A stretch of DNA of 64,000 nt from Nocardia niwae NBRC 108934 = DSM 45340 (GTDB lineage Bacteria; Actinomycetota; Actinomycetes; Mycobacteriales; Mycobacteriaceae). The stretch is from positions 1 through 64,000 of the forward strand of contig NZ_BDCK01000049.1 of the NCBI RefSeq assembly GCF_001613465.1, read 5' to 3'. Made by a program: the position numbers and the translations under genes. Below are positions 16,831 to 24,964 of the stretch, in pieces. Under the pieces are notes generated by a model, which saw only the letters and a list, made by a program, of their open reading frames with translations, was not told where the DNA came from and did not search any database. Numbering within the stretch: position 1 is the stretch's first letter; each line of letters begins with the position of its first letter.

Positions 16831-17120
16831 GGTCGTTTCCCTCCCTGCGCCCGCCGGCACGGCGAATTCCTGCCGTGTCCCTGCCCCCAGGTCGTCGGGG
16901 ATCCTCGAGCCGCGGGACAGGGTCACCGGTGTTCGGCGGTTCGAGTTCGAGCCCGTCTCGGATGATCCGGGCCCGTGGAGTGACGGTAACGAAGAAATCT
17001 CAGCAGATCACATCTGGATAACGCCGGAATTGCATGAAGCGAATAACCCGAATATCCCCGTTTTTCCAGGTGGGAAACGCCATCGACACACCGCAGTCGT
17101 GGTACGTTATCGCATCGTTA
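16831..17120 (-). promoter_or_regulatory. long structured rpf leader, candidate c-di-AMP (ydaO) riboswitch region
   Basis: There is nearly 300 nt between the probable promoter (AT-rich, 17100-17160) and the rpf start. On the minus strand it contains GC-rich pairing blocks such as CACGGC/GCCGTG around 16861-16882, and GAACACCGGTGACCC, which resembles conserved ydaO segments. Streptomyces and mycobacterial rpfA leaders carry ydaO riboswitches (established). Here the match is only by eye and by position. Confidence 0.35.
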
Positions 17121-17136
17121 TGTGAGTGATATCACT
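17121..17136. promoter_or_regulatory. CRP-like site upstream of rpf
   Basis: TGTGA-GTGATA-TCACT differs by one base from the CRP consensus TGTGA-N6-TCACA and contains the perfect palindrome AGTGATATCACT (17125-17136). A second overlapping inverted repeat, ATATCAC/GTGATAT, spans 17129-17143. It lies in the AT-rich promoter region of the minus-strand rpf gene. Mycobacterial CRP (Rv3676) is known to activate rpfA. Confidence 0.65.
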
Positions 17137-17348
17137 GTGATATAGTGAAACGGATCACGTTTGAAGTGGCTATCCGGTGGCAAATCTGGTGGGCGCGGTG
17201 TTCAGGCGTGGCTCGCGGTCGAGGTTGCCGCTGAGCGTTGTCGCGGAGTCGGTAGTGACTCGACTTGAGGGGCTGCGTCTCGTGAAACCGCTCCTGAGCA
17301 GTCGATTTGCGGTCTTCGTGAACGCGTGTGTAATGTTGTGTTCACCGA

Positions 17349-17422
17349 CGCGGGGTGGAGCAGCTCGGTAGCTCGCTGGGCTCATAACCCAGAGGTCGCA
17401 GGTTCAAATCCTGTCCCCGCTA
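17349..17422 (+). tRNA. initiator tRNA-Met (CAT)
   Basis: 74-nt tRNA without encoded CCA. The anticodon loop CTCATAA sits on a stem with three consecutive G-C pairs (GGG/CCC), and position 1 C does not pair with position 72 T. Both are initiator features. The T-arm reads AGGTTCAAATCCT. A strong terminator follows 4 nt later. Confidence 0.95.
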
Positions 17423-17426
17423 CTAG

Positions 17427-17464
17427 CGAAACGGCCCGGAACCACGAGGTTCCGGGCCGTTTCG
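17427..17464 (+). terminator. rho-independent terminator of the tRNA gene
   Basis: A 17-bp perfect stem (CGAAACGGCCCGGAACC / GGTTCCGGGCCGTTTCG) with an ACGA loop is followed by TTTGTG. It also lies beyond the end of the convergent nitrile hydratase-type operon. Confidence 0.9.
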
Positions 17465-17537
17465 TTTGTGCTCCGATGCTCGGCCGATCCGGTTCGAAGG
17501 CGCGTCGCTTTCCTCCGCGGCCGGTTGTGGTTGCGGG

Positions 17538-17867
17538 CTACTGCCGGTGCAGTCGTTCCCGGACGGCGTCCATGCGGGCGCGCAGTTCGTCCGGGGTGAT
17601 CACGCCCCGCTCCATCAGCGTGTGCGCGGTGACCACCACCGAGCGGGTGCGTACCGGGAAGTCGTGATAGAGCGTCTCGCCCAGCGTGTCCTCGGCGTGA
17701 CGACGTTCCAAGTTGTCCAGGGCGCCGCGCCAGGAGAGGCATTCGCAGGTGGCTTGCATGCTCGACTCCCACGGGTCGGGTTTGCGATCGAGTTCGGGCA
17801 GTGCACCCTCCCGGCGCACCGCGGGATCCAGGGCGCTCAGCAGGACTTCGTAGGGACCGCTCGTCAC
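17538..17867 (-). CDS. nitrile hydratase/thiocyanate hydrolase activator-like protein (beta-N homologue)
   Basis: A 109-aa protein similar to the N-terminal half of nitrile hydratase beta subunits and to the first gene of this operon. It shares W-E-x(3)-Q/Y-x(2)-C-E-C-L-x-W-R-G, then a long helix with L-G-E-T-L-Y, and ends V-I-T-P-D-E-L. In cobalt nitrile hydratase and thiocyanate hydrolase systems a beta-N-like protein (NhlE, P15K) inserts cobalt or matures the catalytic subunit. Being last in the operon and a paralogue of the structural subunit, this is the best activator candidate (inference). Its GTG start overlaps the alpha/gamma stop by 4 bp. Confidence 0.72.
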   Translation of the reverse strand: MTSGPYEVLLSALDPAVRREGALPELDRKPDPWESSMQATCECLSWRGALDNLERRHAEDTLGETLYHDFPVRTRSVVVTAHTLMERGVITPDELRARMDAVRERLHRQ

Positions 17868-18574
17868 CGGTGTCCGTCCTTCCTCGTGGCGGGCTCGACT
17901 CGGTTCGGTGGCTGCTGCGCCGTCCAATCGGTCTGGGGCAGCGCCACGCCGATCATGGTGTCCCGGGTGACGATGGCGGCCAGCTGCTCCTCGGTCCAGC
18001 CCTCGGTGCCCTCGGGGCGCATCGGCAGCACCATGAACCGGGACTTCTGGTTCGAGTCGTGCACCCGGATCTCCACGTCCGGCGGGAAATGCAGGCCGAA
18101 TTCGGCGAGCACCTCGCGTGGCCAGCGCACCAGGCGGCGACGGTAGTTGGGCGTGCGATACCAGTCCGGGGACATCCCCAGCACCGGTCGCGGATAGCAC
18201 GAGCACAGCGTGCACACGATGACGTTGTGCACCTGCGGCGTGTTCTCCAGTACGTAGAAGTAGGTGTAGTCGCTCGGCGTCCCGGATCCGGTCGGATCGC
18301 GCCAGTCGATGCCGACCTCCTTGCATGTCTCGGTCCCGTCGGCGAGCAGGCGCGCCTTGAAGTCGGGGTCGGTCCACGCCTTGGCCACGAGCTTCGATCC
18401 GCCGTGCGGCCCGACCGATTCGGCCCACTCGCTGAACCTGCGGTGGTCTTCCTGGGAGAACAGGCCCTTCTCGATGGCCAGTTCCCGGACCGCCGTCTCG
18501 AGCACTTCGAATTCGCTGATCTCCTCGCTCGTCCGGATCGGCGCGTGCGCGTCGTGATCGTGGGTCCGGCTCAC
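17864..18574 (-). CDS. cobalt-type nitrile hydratase alpha / thiocyanate hydrolase gamma subunit
   Basis: A 236-aa catalytic metal-binding subunit. The claw motif V-C-T-L-C-S-C falls at about 120-126. Thr in the third position indicates the cobalt form (the iron form has Ser). YPRPVLG, WYR and RREVLAEFG-like segments follow as in the family. Length and cysteine position are closer to thiocyanate hydrolase gamma (243 aa, claw near 128-133) than to many nitrile hydratase alpha chains. It would hydrate nitriles to amides, or thiocyanate to carbonyl sulfide and ammonia. GTG 18574 overlaps the upstream stop by 4 bp. Confidence 0.85.
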   Translation of the reverse strand: MSRTHDHDAHAPIRTSEEISEFEVLETAVRELAIEKGLFSQEDHRRFSEWAESVGPHGGSKLVAKAWTDPDFKARLLADGTETCKEVGIDWRDPTGSGTPSDYTYFYVLENTPQVHNVIVCTLCSCYPRPVLGMSPDWYRTPNYRRRLVRWPREVLAEFGLHFPPDVEIRVHDSNQKSRFMVLPMRPEGTEGWTEEQLAAIVTRDTMIGVALPQTDWTAQQPPNRVEPATRKDGHR

Positions 18575-18870
18575 GGGGCGTCCTCCTCTGCGGGCTCGAG
18601 CCAGCGCTCGGAGACTTCCGTCTCCAGGGTGTCGACGTCGAAGCCTGTGTATGTGGGCCACAAATCCTTCTGACGGAATCGCACGACGTAGAACGGCTCG
18701 ACGCGACCGTCTTCGCGCCCCCACGCCTCGTCCTCCGGGATGATCCACTCCGGCCGGTGCTCGACGACCACGCCCGTGTGTCCCCGGGTGTAGGCCTGGG
18801 TACGGGTGTGGAACATCGACGTGGCGTCGCGGACCCGCACGCGATCGCCGATCCGGTACTTCCTGGTCAT
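18571..18870 (-). CDS. nitrile hydratase beta C-terminal (SH3-like) / thiocyanate hydrolase alpha-like subunit
   Basis: A 99-aa protein equivalent to the SH3-like C-terminal domain of nitrile hydratase beta. It begins with KYRIGDRVRVRD, continues with HTRTQAYTRGHTGVV and ends LWPTYTGFDVDTLETEVSER..WLEP, where the family has D-x-W-x-x-YLE/WLEP. In thiocyanate hydrolase this half is a separate subunit (alpha), as here. The ATG overlaps the preceding stop (ATGA). It probably forms the heteromeric enzyme with the gene before and the catalytic subunit after it. Confidence 0.82.
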   Translation of the reverse strand: MTRKYRIGDRVRVRDATSMFHTRTQAYTRGHTGVVVEHRPEWIIPEDEAWGREDGRVEPFYVVRFRQKDLWPTYTGFDVDTLETEVSERWLEPAEEDAP

Positions 18871-19292
18871 GCGCGCGCCTCCATTCGGGCGCGTACTTCG
18901 TCCAACTTGGCCGACAGTTCGTCGGGGGTGATCAATCCCTTGGCGACCAAGGTCTTCGCCGCGACGGTCGCCCAGCGGGCGTAGTACGGGAGACCGAAGT
19001 ACAACGTCGCGCCCAGGTCGTTCTCCGCTCGCCTGCGTTCCTCGGAGTTCCATACGCCGCGCCAGCCGAGGCATTCGCAGGTGACGTAGGTGCTCATCTC
19101 CCAGGGCTGTTCCTCCTTCTCCCGGTACTCGACCGGGATATCCGGCTGTCCGCCCACGTCGTGCAGAACGTGCCGGAGGGCGGCGAACAAGGCGTTGGAA
19201 ATCTCATAGGGCGAGTCCAGGGGTTCGCGGAAGACCGGTGCCAGGTCCGCGACACGATGCTGCAACTCGTCGAATCGGTTCGGTGCGCTCAT
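18867..19292 (-). CDS. nitrile hydratase beta N-terminal / thiocyanate hydrolase beta-like subunit
   Basis: A 141-aa helical protein matching the N-terminal half of nitrile hydratase beta, first gene of the operon. It contains EKEEQPWEMSTYVTCECLGW, L-G-A-T-L-Y-F-G-L-P-Y-Y-x-R-W and GLITPDELSAKLDEVRARM. The next frame supplies the missing C-terminal half, so beta is split in two as in thiocyanate hydrolase (scnB/scnA). A perfect CRP-consensus sequence lies 20 bp upstream of the ATG. Confidence 0.82.
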   Translation of the reverse strand: MSAPNRFDELQHRVADLAPVFREPLDSPYEISNALFAALRHVLHDVGGQPDIPVEYREKEEQPWEMSTYVTCECLGWRGVWNSEERRRAENDLGATLYFGLPYYARWATVAAKTLVAKGLITPDELSAKLDEVRARMEARA

Positions 19293-19311
19293 GATGTCTC
19301 CGAAGTGACGG

Positions 19312-19327
19312 TGTGACCACGGTCACA
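19312..19327. promoter_or_regulatory. perfect CRP-consensus site before the hydrolase operon
   Basis: TGTGA-CCACGG-TCACA matches TGTGA-N6-TCACA at all ten fixed positions, and the arms extend to TGTGACC/GGTCACA. It lies only 20 bp before the first ATG of the minus-strand operon. That position suits repression, or activation from a start site very close to the ATG. Confidence 0.65.
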
Positions 19328-19782
19328 ATCACATGGTTCGGAGGCCAAGGGTACACGCCAAGATCGATTTGCTGAAGGATGGCCGCGGCGCGGTGCGGCT
19401 GCCGCGTACGGCCTCGAATCAGGCTCTTGACTAGCCGAAAATGAGGAGGAAACTAGTCATTACACCGGAACACCGGCAGGTGAGCGCACTGTCAGCTGAG
19501 ACGTCGGCAGGCAGTGAAGGCAACCGACCCAGGATCCGGCTAGGCCCCCGGCAAGCCAGCCGAAACACCGGAGTCGTCGGCGACGACTGAGGCTCACGGT
19601 TTCGACGAGACTACCGGGGACTGATCTGTGTAGGGGGTCTTTCCCCTGGGTTTCCAGGGTTGCGAACGCGCCGGAGTGCTTCGGGCCAATCGGCTCACTC
19701 CGACGGAATGCTGGTGGTTGACTGGCCGTGTGCCGGCTGTCTCGGCCCGCACATCGGCAACCCGAGTCAGGAGGCACCCGCA
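19328..19782. other. intergenic region between divergent hydrolase operon and VOC gene
   Basis: 455 bp with no convincing gene. It contains a 7-bp inverted repeat TGACTAG / CTAGTCA (19428-19434 / 19453-19459) around an A/G-rich 18-nt core with AGGAGGAAA, and the AGGAGG ribosome-binding site of the VOC gene at 19769-19774. No promoter could be fixed. Confidence 0.5.
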
Positions 19783-20589
19783 ATGCCCACTCATGACGGA
19801 AGCTGGCCGCAGGGAACGCCGTGCTGGGTCGACTGCCAGGTCGACGACCCGGCGCGCGCCCGCGAATTCTATGGCGCCCTCTTCGGCTGGGAGATCGAGG
19901 ACAGCCCGCCCGAGGCGGGGGGATATCTGATGGCGATGCGCAACGGCCGCGCGGCCGCGGGCATCGGACCGAAGCCGGAAGGCATGCCGATGCCGTCGGT
20001 GTGGACCACTTACCTCGCCGCCGACAGCGCGGACGCCGTCGCGCAGAAGATCGGCGATGCGGGCGGCTCGCTGATGATGCAACCGTTCGACGTGCTCGAT
20101 GTCGGCCGCATGGTCGTCGGCGCCGATCCCACCGGCGCGGTCTTCGGGATCTGGGAAGCCAAGGCCCACGCCGGCGCGGGCATCTACAACGAGCACGGCG
20201 CGTACTGCTGGAACGAGTTGCACACCAGCGACTACAAGCAGGCGCAGCAGTTCTACGCCGACGTGTTCGGCTGGCACTACACCGAGATCGGCGACGGTGA
20301 GCACTTCGTGTACTCCACGTTCAGCCTGACGCAGGACGGCGACGCCGTCGGCGGCGTCAACGACTCGACGAAGATGCCGGGTGACAACCCGTCGTATTGG
20401 CTGGCCTGGTTCCAGGTCGACAACACCGACGACGCGCTCGCCAAGGCGCGCGAACTCGGCGCCACCGTCACATCGGGACCCGACGACAGCCCCTTCGGCC
20501 GGATGGGCATCGTCCAGGGCCCGCAGGGCGAGGCCTTCGGCGTCATCGATCCGACGACGACCGTCGGGGAACCGCCGACGGGCGCCTGA
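19783..20589 (+). CDS. VOC (glyoxalase/bleomycin-resistance fold) two-domain protein
   Basis: A 268-aa soluble protein with two vicinal-oxygen-chelate domains (about 10-125 and 135-255). Each has the start pattern C/N-W-x-x-L/C-x(1-2)-D-x(3)-A-R/Q-x-F-Y-x(2)-L/V-F-G-W (FYGALFGWEIED and FYADVFGWHYTE) and a domain end with GxxFGIWE or GEAFGVIDP. AGGAGG lies 8 nt before ATG 19783. Close relatives include hydroxylase-like actinobacterial VOC proteins of unknown substrate. Metal-ligand residues cannot be assigned with certainty, so the reaction is not predicted. Confidence 0.88.
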   Translation: MPTHDGSWPQGTPCWVDCQVDDPARAREFYGALFGWEIEDSPPEAGGYLMAMRNGRAAAGIGPKPEGMPMPSVWTTYLAADSADAVAQKIGDAGGSLMMQPFDVLDVGRMVVGADPTGAVFGIWEAKAHAGAGIYNEHGAYCWNELHTSDYKQAQQFYADVFGWHYTEIGDGEHFVYSTFSLTQDGDAVGGVNDSTKMPGDNPSYWLAWFQVDNTDDALAKARELGATVTSGPDDSPFGRMGIVQGPQGEAFGVIDPTTTVGEPPTGA

Positions 20590-20950
20590 GCCGACCGGCA
20601 GTGGCAACCGGGCCTCCGCGGCCGGTTGCCACTCGACGGAACTTCGCGGTTCGTGCTCCGGCGGGTGCCGCGGACTCGGCTCGCGGCGAGCGAGTGTCCC
20701 GGGCCTGATCGACGTGGCTTACGAGTGACGTTTTCGCCGAAAGGGCCGGTCGATTCGGTCCCTGCGGTGGGGCGACCGGGTTCGTAGACCGGCCGGGTGT
20801 CGCATCGTGGCTGTGACGCGGGCCGCACCGGGCGTGGTCACGGCTCGCTTTCTCGCCGACGATGCGGCGATGCGGCGATGCGGTATCGATGGCGGTCACA
20901 GTCGCGCGGGTTGTCGAATCCAGGTCGGGGCCGCGTGCGGGGCTGCCGGA
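20590..20950. terminator. intergenic region with convergent terminator hairpin (20600-20633)
   Basis: 361 bp between the converging VOC and response-regulator genes. A 12-bp stem AGTGGCAACCGG / CCGGTTGCCACT (20600-20611 / 20622-20633) lies right after the VOC stop and is a likely terminator. The remaining 300 bp contains no coding signal or repeat I can support. Confidence 0.65.
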
Positions 20951-21622
20951 TCAGTCCGAGCGTGCCGATTCGGGCGACACCAGGCCGTGCTGATGGGCGT
21001 AGACGACGGCGTGGATCCGATCGCGGACGCCGAGTTTGGCGAGGATACGGGAGACGTGGGTCTTCACCGTCTCCTCGCCGACACCCAGCTGCGCGGCGAT
21101 CTCGGCGTTGCTGCGCGCGTCGGCCAGCAGGAGCAGCACCTCCAGTTCGCGGGCGGTGAGCTGCTGGACTTCCGGCGGCGTGCGCGGCGGCGCGAGCGTG
21201 CTCGCGAAGCGGGAGACCAGGCGGCGGGTCATCGACGGGTCGATCAGCGCGTCGCCGCGTGCCGCGATCCGGATCGCCGTGACCAGTTCTTCGGGCGGCA
21301 GGCTCTTCAACAGGAACCCGCTCGCGCCCGCCTGCAGGGCGCGATACAGGTTGGCGTCGCTGTCGTAGGTGGTGAGCACCAGAACGTGCGTCCCGCCCGC
21401 GGCGACGATCGCGGCGGTGGCGGCCAGCCCGTCGAGTTTCGGCATGCGGACGTCGAGGATCGCGACATCCGGTCGCAGCCGGGCGGTCTCGGTGATCGCG
21501 GCGCGGCCGTCGCTCACCTCGGCGACGCAATCCAGGTCCGCCTGGCTGTCCACGACGGCGCGCAGGCCGGAGCGGAACATGCTGTGGTCGTCGGCGATCA
21601 GGACGCGGATCGGCGGGTTCAT
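20951..21622 (-). CDS. NarL/LuxR-family response regulator
   Basis: A 223-aa two-component DNA-binding regulator. The receiver has acidic residues DD (about 11-12), phospho-acceptor Asp57 in VAILDVRMP, Thr in VLTTYD (about 84) and Lys in FLLKSLPP (about 106). A LuxR-type helix-turn-helix follows at about 155-200 (LTARELEVLLLLA ... VKTHVSRILAKL). The start codon overlaps the sensor kinase stop (ATGA), so the kinase is upstream in the same operon. The regulated genes are not evident; the sterol desaturase-like gene is divergent from the pair. Confidence 0.93.
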   Translation of the reverse strand: MNPPIRVLIADDHSMFRSGLRAVVDSQADLDCVAEVSDGRAAITETARLRPDVAILDVRMPKLDGLAATAAIVAAGGTHVLVLTTYDSDANLYRALQAGASGFLLKSLPPEELVTAIRIAARGDALIDPSMTRRLVSRFASTLAPPRTPPEVQQLTARELEVLLLLADARSNAEIAAQLGVGEETVKTHVSRILAKLGVRDRIHAVVYAHQHGLVSPESARSD

Positions 21623-22782
21623 GATCCTCCGATCGGTACGGACACCGTGGTGTGCCACTGGGTGGCGTCGCGGCCGTAGTCCAGTTCGCCGTCGAACAAC
21701 TCGGCGCGGCGGCGGATTCCGTTCAGGCCGCGCTGAACCGAGGGGTCGGCGGTGACCGGTCCGGGGGCTAGGGGGTTGGTCGCGCGCAGCACCACTCGCT
21801 TCGGGAGGTACTCCACGTCCAAATGGACGTGCGTGCCGTCGCCGTGCCGCAGCGCGTTGGTCAGCATCTCCTGCACGATGCGGTAGAGGGTGAGATTCAG
21901 CGAGTCCGGTAGTTCCACCGCGTCGCCGCGCACGGTCGTCTCGACCTGCAGCCCGGCCGCGCGGACGTGCTCGATCAACCCTTCGATGTCGGCGAGCCCC
22001 GGCTGGCGCTGCCCGTCGTCCTCCCGCCCGTGCAACAGATCCAGCTGGCGGCGCAGATCGACCATCGCGGCCCGGCTGCTGGATTCCACCGCGGACAGCG
22101 ATCGGGCGGCGGCCGCGTTCGCCGTGCCGCCCAGGGCCAGCCGCGCCGCGCCGGCGTGGATGCCGATGGCGCTGACGTGATGGGAGATCACGTCGTGCAG
22201 GTCGCGGGCGATGGCGGCCCGTTCCTCGGTGACCGCGCGTTCCAGCGCCGTGCGGTGCTCCTGCTGCCGCAATCGGGCTCGCTGCTCCAGATCGGCGATG
22301 TAGGCGCCGCGCGCCGCGGTGTAGCGGCCGACCAGCCACGGCACGCAGCCCGCGGAGACGGTCGCGGCCAGCAACAGTCTCCAGTCGTGCGCCGCGGCGC
22401 TGTCGGTGAACAGGTGCGCCCCGGCGACCCCGGCGCACAGCGACAACATGGTCAGCACGGAACCCGGTCCGGCGAGCCACGCTCCCGCACGGTATCCGGC
22501 CACCAGGAACCCCACGTCGGCGAATCGCACCGGGAACCCGTGCCGATACAGCAGCAGCGCGGCCAGCAGTCGCACGAGGACTTGCAGCACCGCGACCACG
22601 CCTGCCGTCCTGGGCGGCGCGGCCAAGGCGAGATCGGCGGCGACGATGGCCGTGACAGCGGCGATCGTCTGCCACGGCGCGACCGCGAAGACGCCACACA
22701 GCCCCAGCACCACCGCGTCGATGGTGGCGGCCACCACGGCGACCACCACCGACTGGCGGGCCAGCGATCTGGTCACGTCCAA
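21619..22782 (-). CDS. NarL-partner sensor histidine kinase (HisKA_3)
   Basis: A 387-aa membrane kinase. The N-terminal half has about five or six hydrophobic helices (VVVAVVAATIDAVVLGLCGVF, TIAAVTAIVAADLALAA and others) with no large extracellular domain. A coiled linker leads to the HisKA_3 box ERAAIARDLHDVISHHVSAI (His about 197), then an HATPase domain with VQEMLTNALRHG (N box) and GLNGIRRRAELFDG (G box). It phosphorylates the adjacent response regulator. The architecture resembles DesK-type kinases that sense membrane state or cell-envelope drugs. Confidence 0.92.
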   Translation of the reverse strand: MDVTRSLARQSVVVAVVAATIDAVVLGLCGVFAVAPWQTIAAVTAIVAADLALAAPPRTAGVVAVLQVLVRLLAALLLYRHGFPVRFADVGFLVAGYRAGAWLAGPGSVLTMLSLCAGVAGAHLFTDSAAAHDWRLLLAATVSAGCVPWLVGRYTAARGAYIADLEQRARLRQQEHRTALERAVTEERAAIARDLHDVISHHVSAIGIHAGAARLALGGTANAAAARSLSAVESSSRAAMVDLRRQLDLLHGREDDGQRQPGLADIEGLIEHVRAAGLQVETTVRGDAVELPDSLNLTLYRIVQEMLTNALRHGDGTHVHLDVEYLPKRVVLRATNPLAPGPVTADPSVQRGLNGIRRRAELFDGELDYGRDATQWHTTVSVPIGGS

Positions 22783-23000
22783 CAGTTCGTCACCGCCTCC
22801 GTCCGGTTCCGGCGCCGGGTCCTGGGGCGATCCTAATGATCCGGCCCGATCGAAGACGCGGCACGGACGACAACTCTGCCTGCGCGCGGGCGCGCTCGCG
22901 TCCCCCGTACGGGGGACGCGAAGTCCCTCGTCGGCGCGATGTTCTCGCAGGCCCGAACCCGTAGCGTCGAAGGCGGACGCCAGAGGAAGAAGGAGTGCCC

Positions 23001-23927
23001 ATGGGCCGTGTGCAGTTCGAGTTGCTGACCTACGCCATTCCGGCGTTCGCGGTGCTCATGCTGGTGGAGTGGATCGCTTACCGTCGCGATCCCGACCGGT
23101 CGGGCAACGGCGGATCGACCCGCGACACCGCTTCCAACCTGACGACCTTCACGGTGGGCAGGCTGGTCAAGCCGCTGATGCAGTATCTGGTGCCGTTCTC
23201 GGCGGTGGTCGTCGCCGCGGCGATCACGCCGCTGCACCTGTCGCCACGATCGTGGTGGGTCTGGGTGCTCGGTGTGATCGTCACGGATCTGTGCTACTAC
23301 TGGGCGCATCGCGCCGACCACCGGGTCCGGCTGATGTGGACCGCGCACAACGTGCATCACTCCAGCCAGCACTTCAACCTCTCCACCGCGCTTCGCCTCT
23401 CCTGGCTGCATCCGATTCCCAACATCCTGCGCGGGCTGGCGTGGGTCCCCGCGGCCCTGCTGGGCTTCCCGGCTTGGATGATCTTCCTGCTGCAGGGCAT
23501 CGGGCTGCTCTACCAGTTCCCGATCCACACCCAGCGCGTGCGGACGCTTCCACGTCCGATCGAGTTCCTGTTCAACACGCCCTCGCACCACCGTGTCCAC
23601 CACGGTTCCAACAAGCCCTACATCGACAAGAACTACGGCGGCATCCTCATCATCTGGGATCGTCTGTTCGGCAGCTTCGCCGCCGAGTCCGAACCGGTGC
23701 GCTACGGCCTCACCAAGAACATCGGCACCGACAACCCGCTGAAGGTCAACTATCACGAATTGGCGGCGCTGATCCGCGACGTGCGCGCAGCGAGCACCTG
23801 GCGGGGCCGGCTCGGGTACATCTTCGGGCCGCCCGGCTGGACCGAGCGTGCCGTGCCGGAGCCGGAGCCGGTCGGAGCTCCTGCGCCGGGCCCGGCCCGG
23901 GAGCGCGCCGGACAGCTCGCGTCCTGA
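23001..23927 (+). CDS. sterol desaturase / fatty acid hydroxylase superfamily membrane protein
   Basis: A 308-aa di-iron membrane oxygenase candidate. It has four hydrophobic segments and the histidine clusters HRADH (about 103-107), HNVHH (116-120) and HHRVHHG (about 200), the eight-histidine signature of the fatty acid hydroxylase superfamily. AAGGAG precedes ATG 23001. The family covers C-5 sterol desaturases, alkylglycerol monooxygenase-like enzymes and carotenoid hydroxylases; the precise substrate is open. Steroid-related genes and a KstR-type operator lie 1 kb downstream, which makes a lipid or steroid substrate plausible. Confidence 0.85.
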   Translation: MGRVQFELLTYAIPAFAVLMLVEWIAYRRDPDRSGNGGSTRDTASNLTTFTVGRLVKPLMQYLVPFSAVVVAAAITPLHLSPRSWWVWVLGVIVTDLCYYWAHRADHRVRLMWTAHNVHHSSQHFNLSTALRLSWLHPIPNILRGLAWVPAALLGFPAWMIFLLQGIGLLYQFPIHTQRVRTLPRPIEFLFNTPSHHRVHHGSNKPYIDKNYGGILIIWDRLFGSFAAESEPVRYGLTKNIGTDNPLKVNYHELAALIRDVRAASTWRGRLGYIFGPPGWTERAVPEPEPVGAPAPGPARERAGQLAS

Positions 23928-24117
23928 CCGGGTGCGCAGCCCGTTCACCGATTCGGCGAGTTCCCTGATCGCGGGCAGCCGGGTGCCTCAGTGCATCCGG
24001 CTGTCGGCACGCATGCGCCGAACCGGAGCGCGGCCGTTCGGGGAGCAGATTATCGGCGCGGGTCCGGCGCGCGGGCGTCGGCCGATCCGACGACCCCACG
24101 ACGCACGATTCGGCGGG

Positions 24118-24924
24118 TCAGTCGCCGTCGAGGTAGAACGTCACGCTCGCGATGTCGTCGCCGCTATTCGCGAACTGCACGAGCGCGACTCCGGATACCG
24201 CGCCGAGCCGGACACTCGCCGTGACGGTTCGGCCCGCGGCGATCACTTTGCTCCAGCGCATATTCCGCACCCGATTGGTGAATTCCTCCACCGACACCGG
24301 CGTCCCCGCGGGCAGTTCGATCTCGGCGCGAGACCCGAGCAGCTCGCGCACACGGCTCAGGTCGGTGCTCGCCGCCGCAGCGAAAAGCCCTGTCGTAGCT
24401 CGTTTCCCGCGGCGGCCAACCCCGCCGAGCGCCCGCATCAGGCCCAGCGCTCCGCCGACGCCCTGGTTGACGATCAGTTGCGGCCCGAGCTTCAGCGCCG
24501 CGGCGAATCCGGGCAGCCCGGTGCGCAGCAGTTGCCAGATCATGCCCGCCAGTTCCCAGTGCGCGGCGAGATGGGCGATCTTCCATGCGCCGTCCTGCTC
24601 GACCAGCCGGTAGCGCAGGTGCATCGGGACCAGGACGGTGGCGCCGGTCGACATCGTGGTGGCGATGGTCAGATCGCGCAGTACCGTCGGCGGATGGACC
24701 AGGTCGCGGTCGACCCGGAACGCGATGGTGTTCGGTCCGATGAATGTGTCGTAGAACCGTTCGATGGCGGGGCGGCCGACATGCGGGCGGGAACCCACCG
24801 GGTCGTTGACCTCCGCGTCGGGGGCGAACAGCCCTACCCACGCGGACTTGTCGTGCGCCGCGACCGCGCGCGGTGACGCCTCGACGGCCGTCAGCAGCGC
24901 TGCGGCCGAGGGATCCAGCGGCAT
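24118..24924 (-). CDS. SnoaL/ketosteroid-isomerase-like (NTF2 fold) protein
   Basis: A 268-aa cytoplasmic protein. The first 140 residues form an NTF2-like domain (HDKSAWVGLFAPDAEVNDPVG, RPAIERFYDTFIGPN, ending LVEQDGAWKIAHLAAHWE), the pattern of ketosteroid isomerase relatives. The C-terminal half is a helical linker plus a second NTF2-like segment (TGLFAAAASTDLSRVRELL ... ASVTFYLDGD), so it is about twice the usual length. The ATG at 24924 follows ACGGAGG. It is divergent from a steroid reductase-like gene, with a KstR-consensus operator between them, which suggests steroid metabolism. Confidence 0.75.
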   Translation of the reverse strand: MPLDPSAAALLTAVEASPRAVAAHDKSAWVGLFAPDAEVNDPVGSRPHVGRPAIERFYDTFIGPNTIAFRVDRDLVHPPTVLRDLTIATTMSTGATVLVPMHLRYRLVEQDGAWKIAHLAAHWELAGMIWQLLRTGLPGFAAALKLGPQLIVNQGVGGALGLMRALGGVGRRGKRATTGLFAAAASTDLSRVRELLGSRAEIELPAGTPVSVEEFTNRVRNMRWSKVIAAGRTVTASVRLGAVSGVALVQFANSGDDIASVTFYLDGD

Positions 24925-24964
24925 GACACAACCTCCGTAGACGTGAGCCGGACTGGACACATGG

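Noticed and set aside
17177..17371. Plus-strand frame before the tRNA
   Set aside because: It runs into the tRNA sequence and has no supporting motif; the region is the tRNA promoter.
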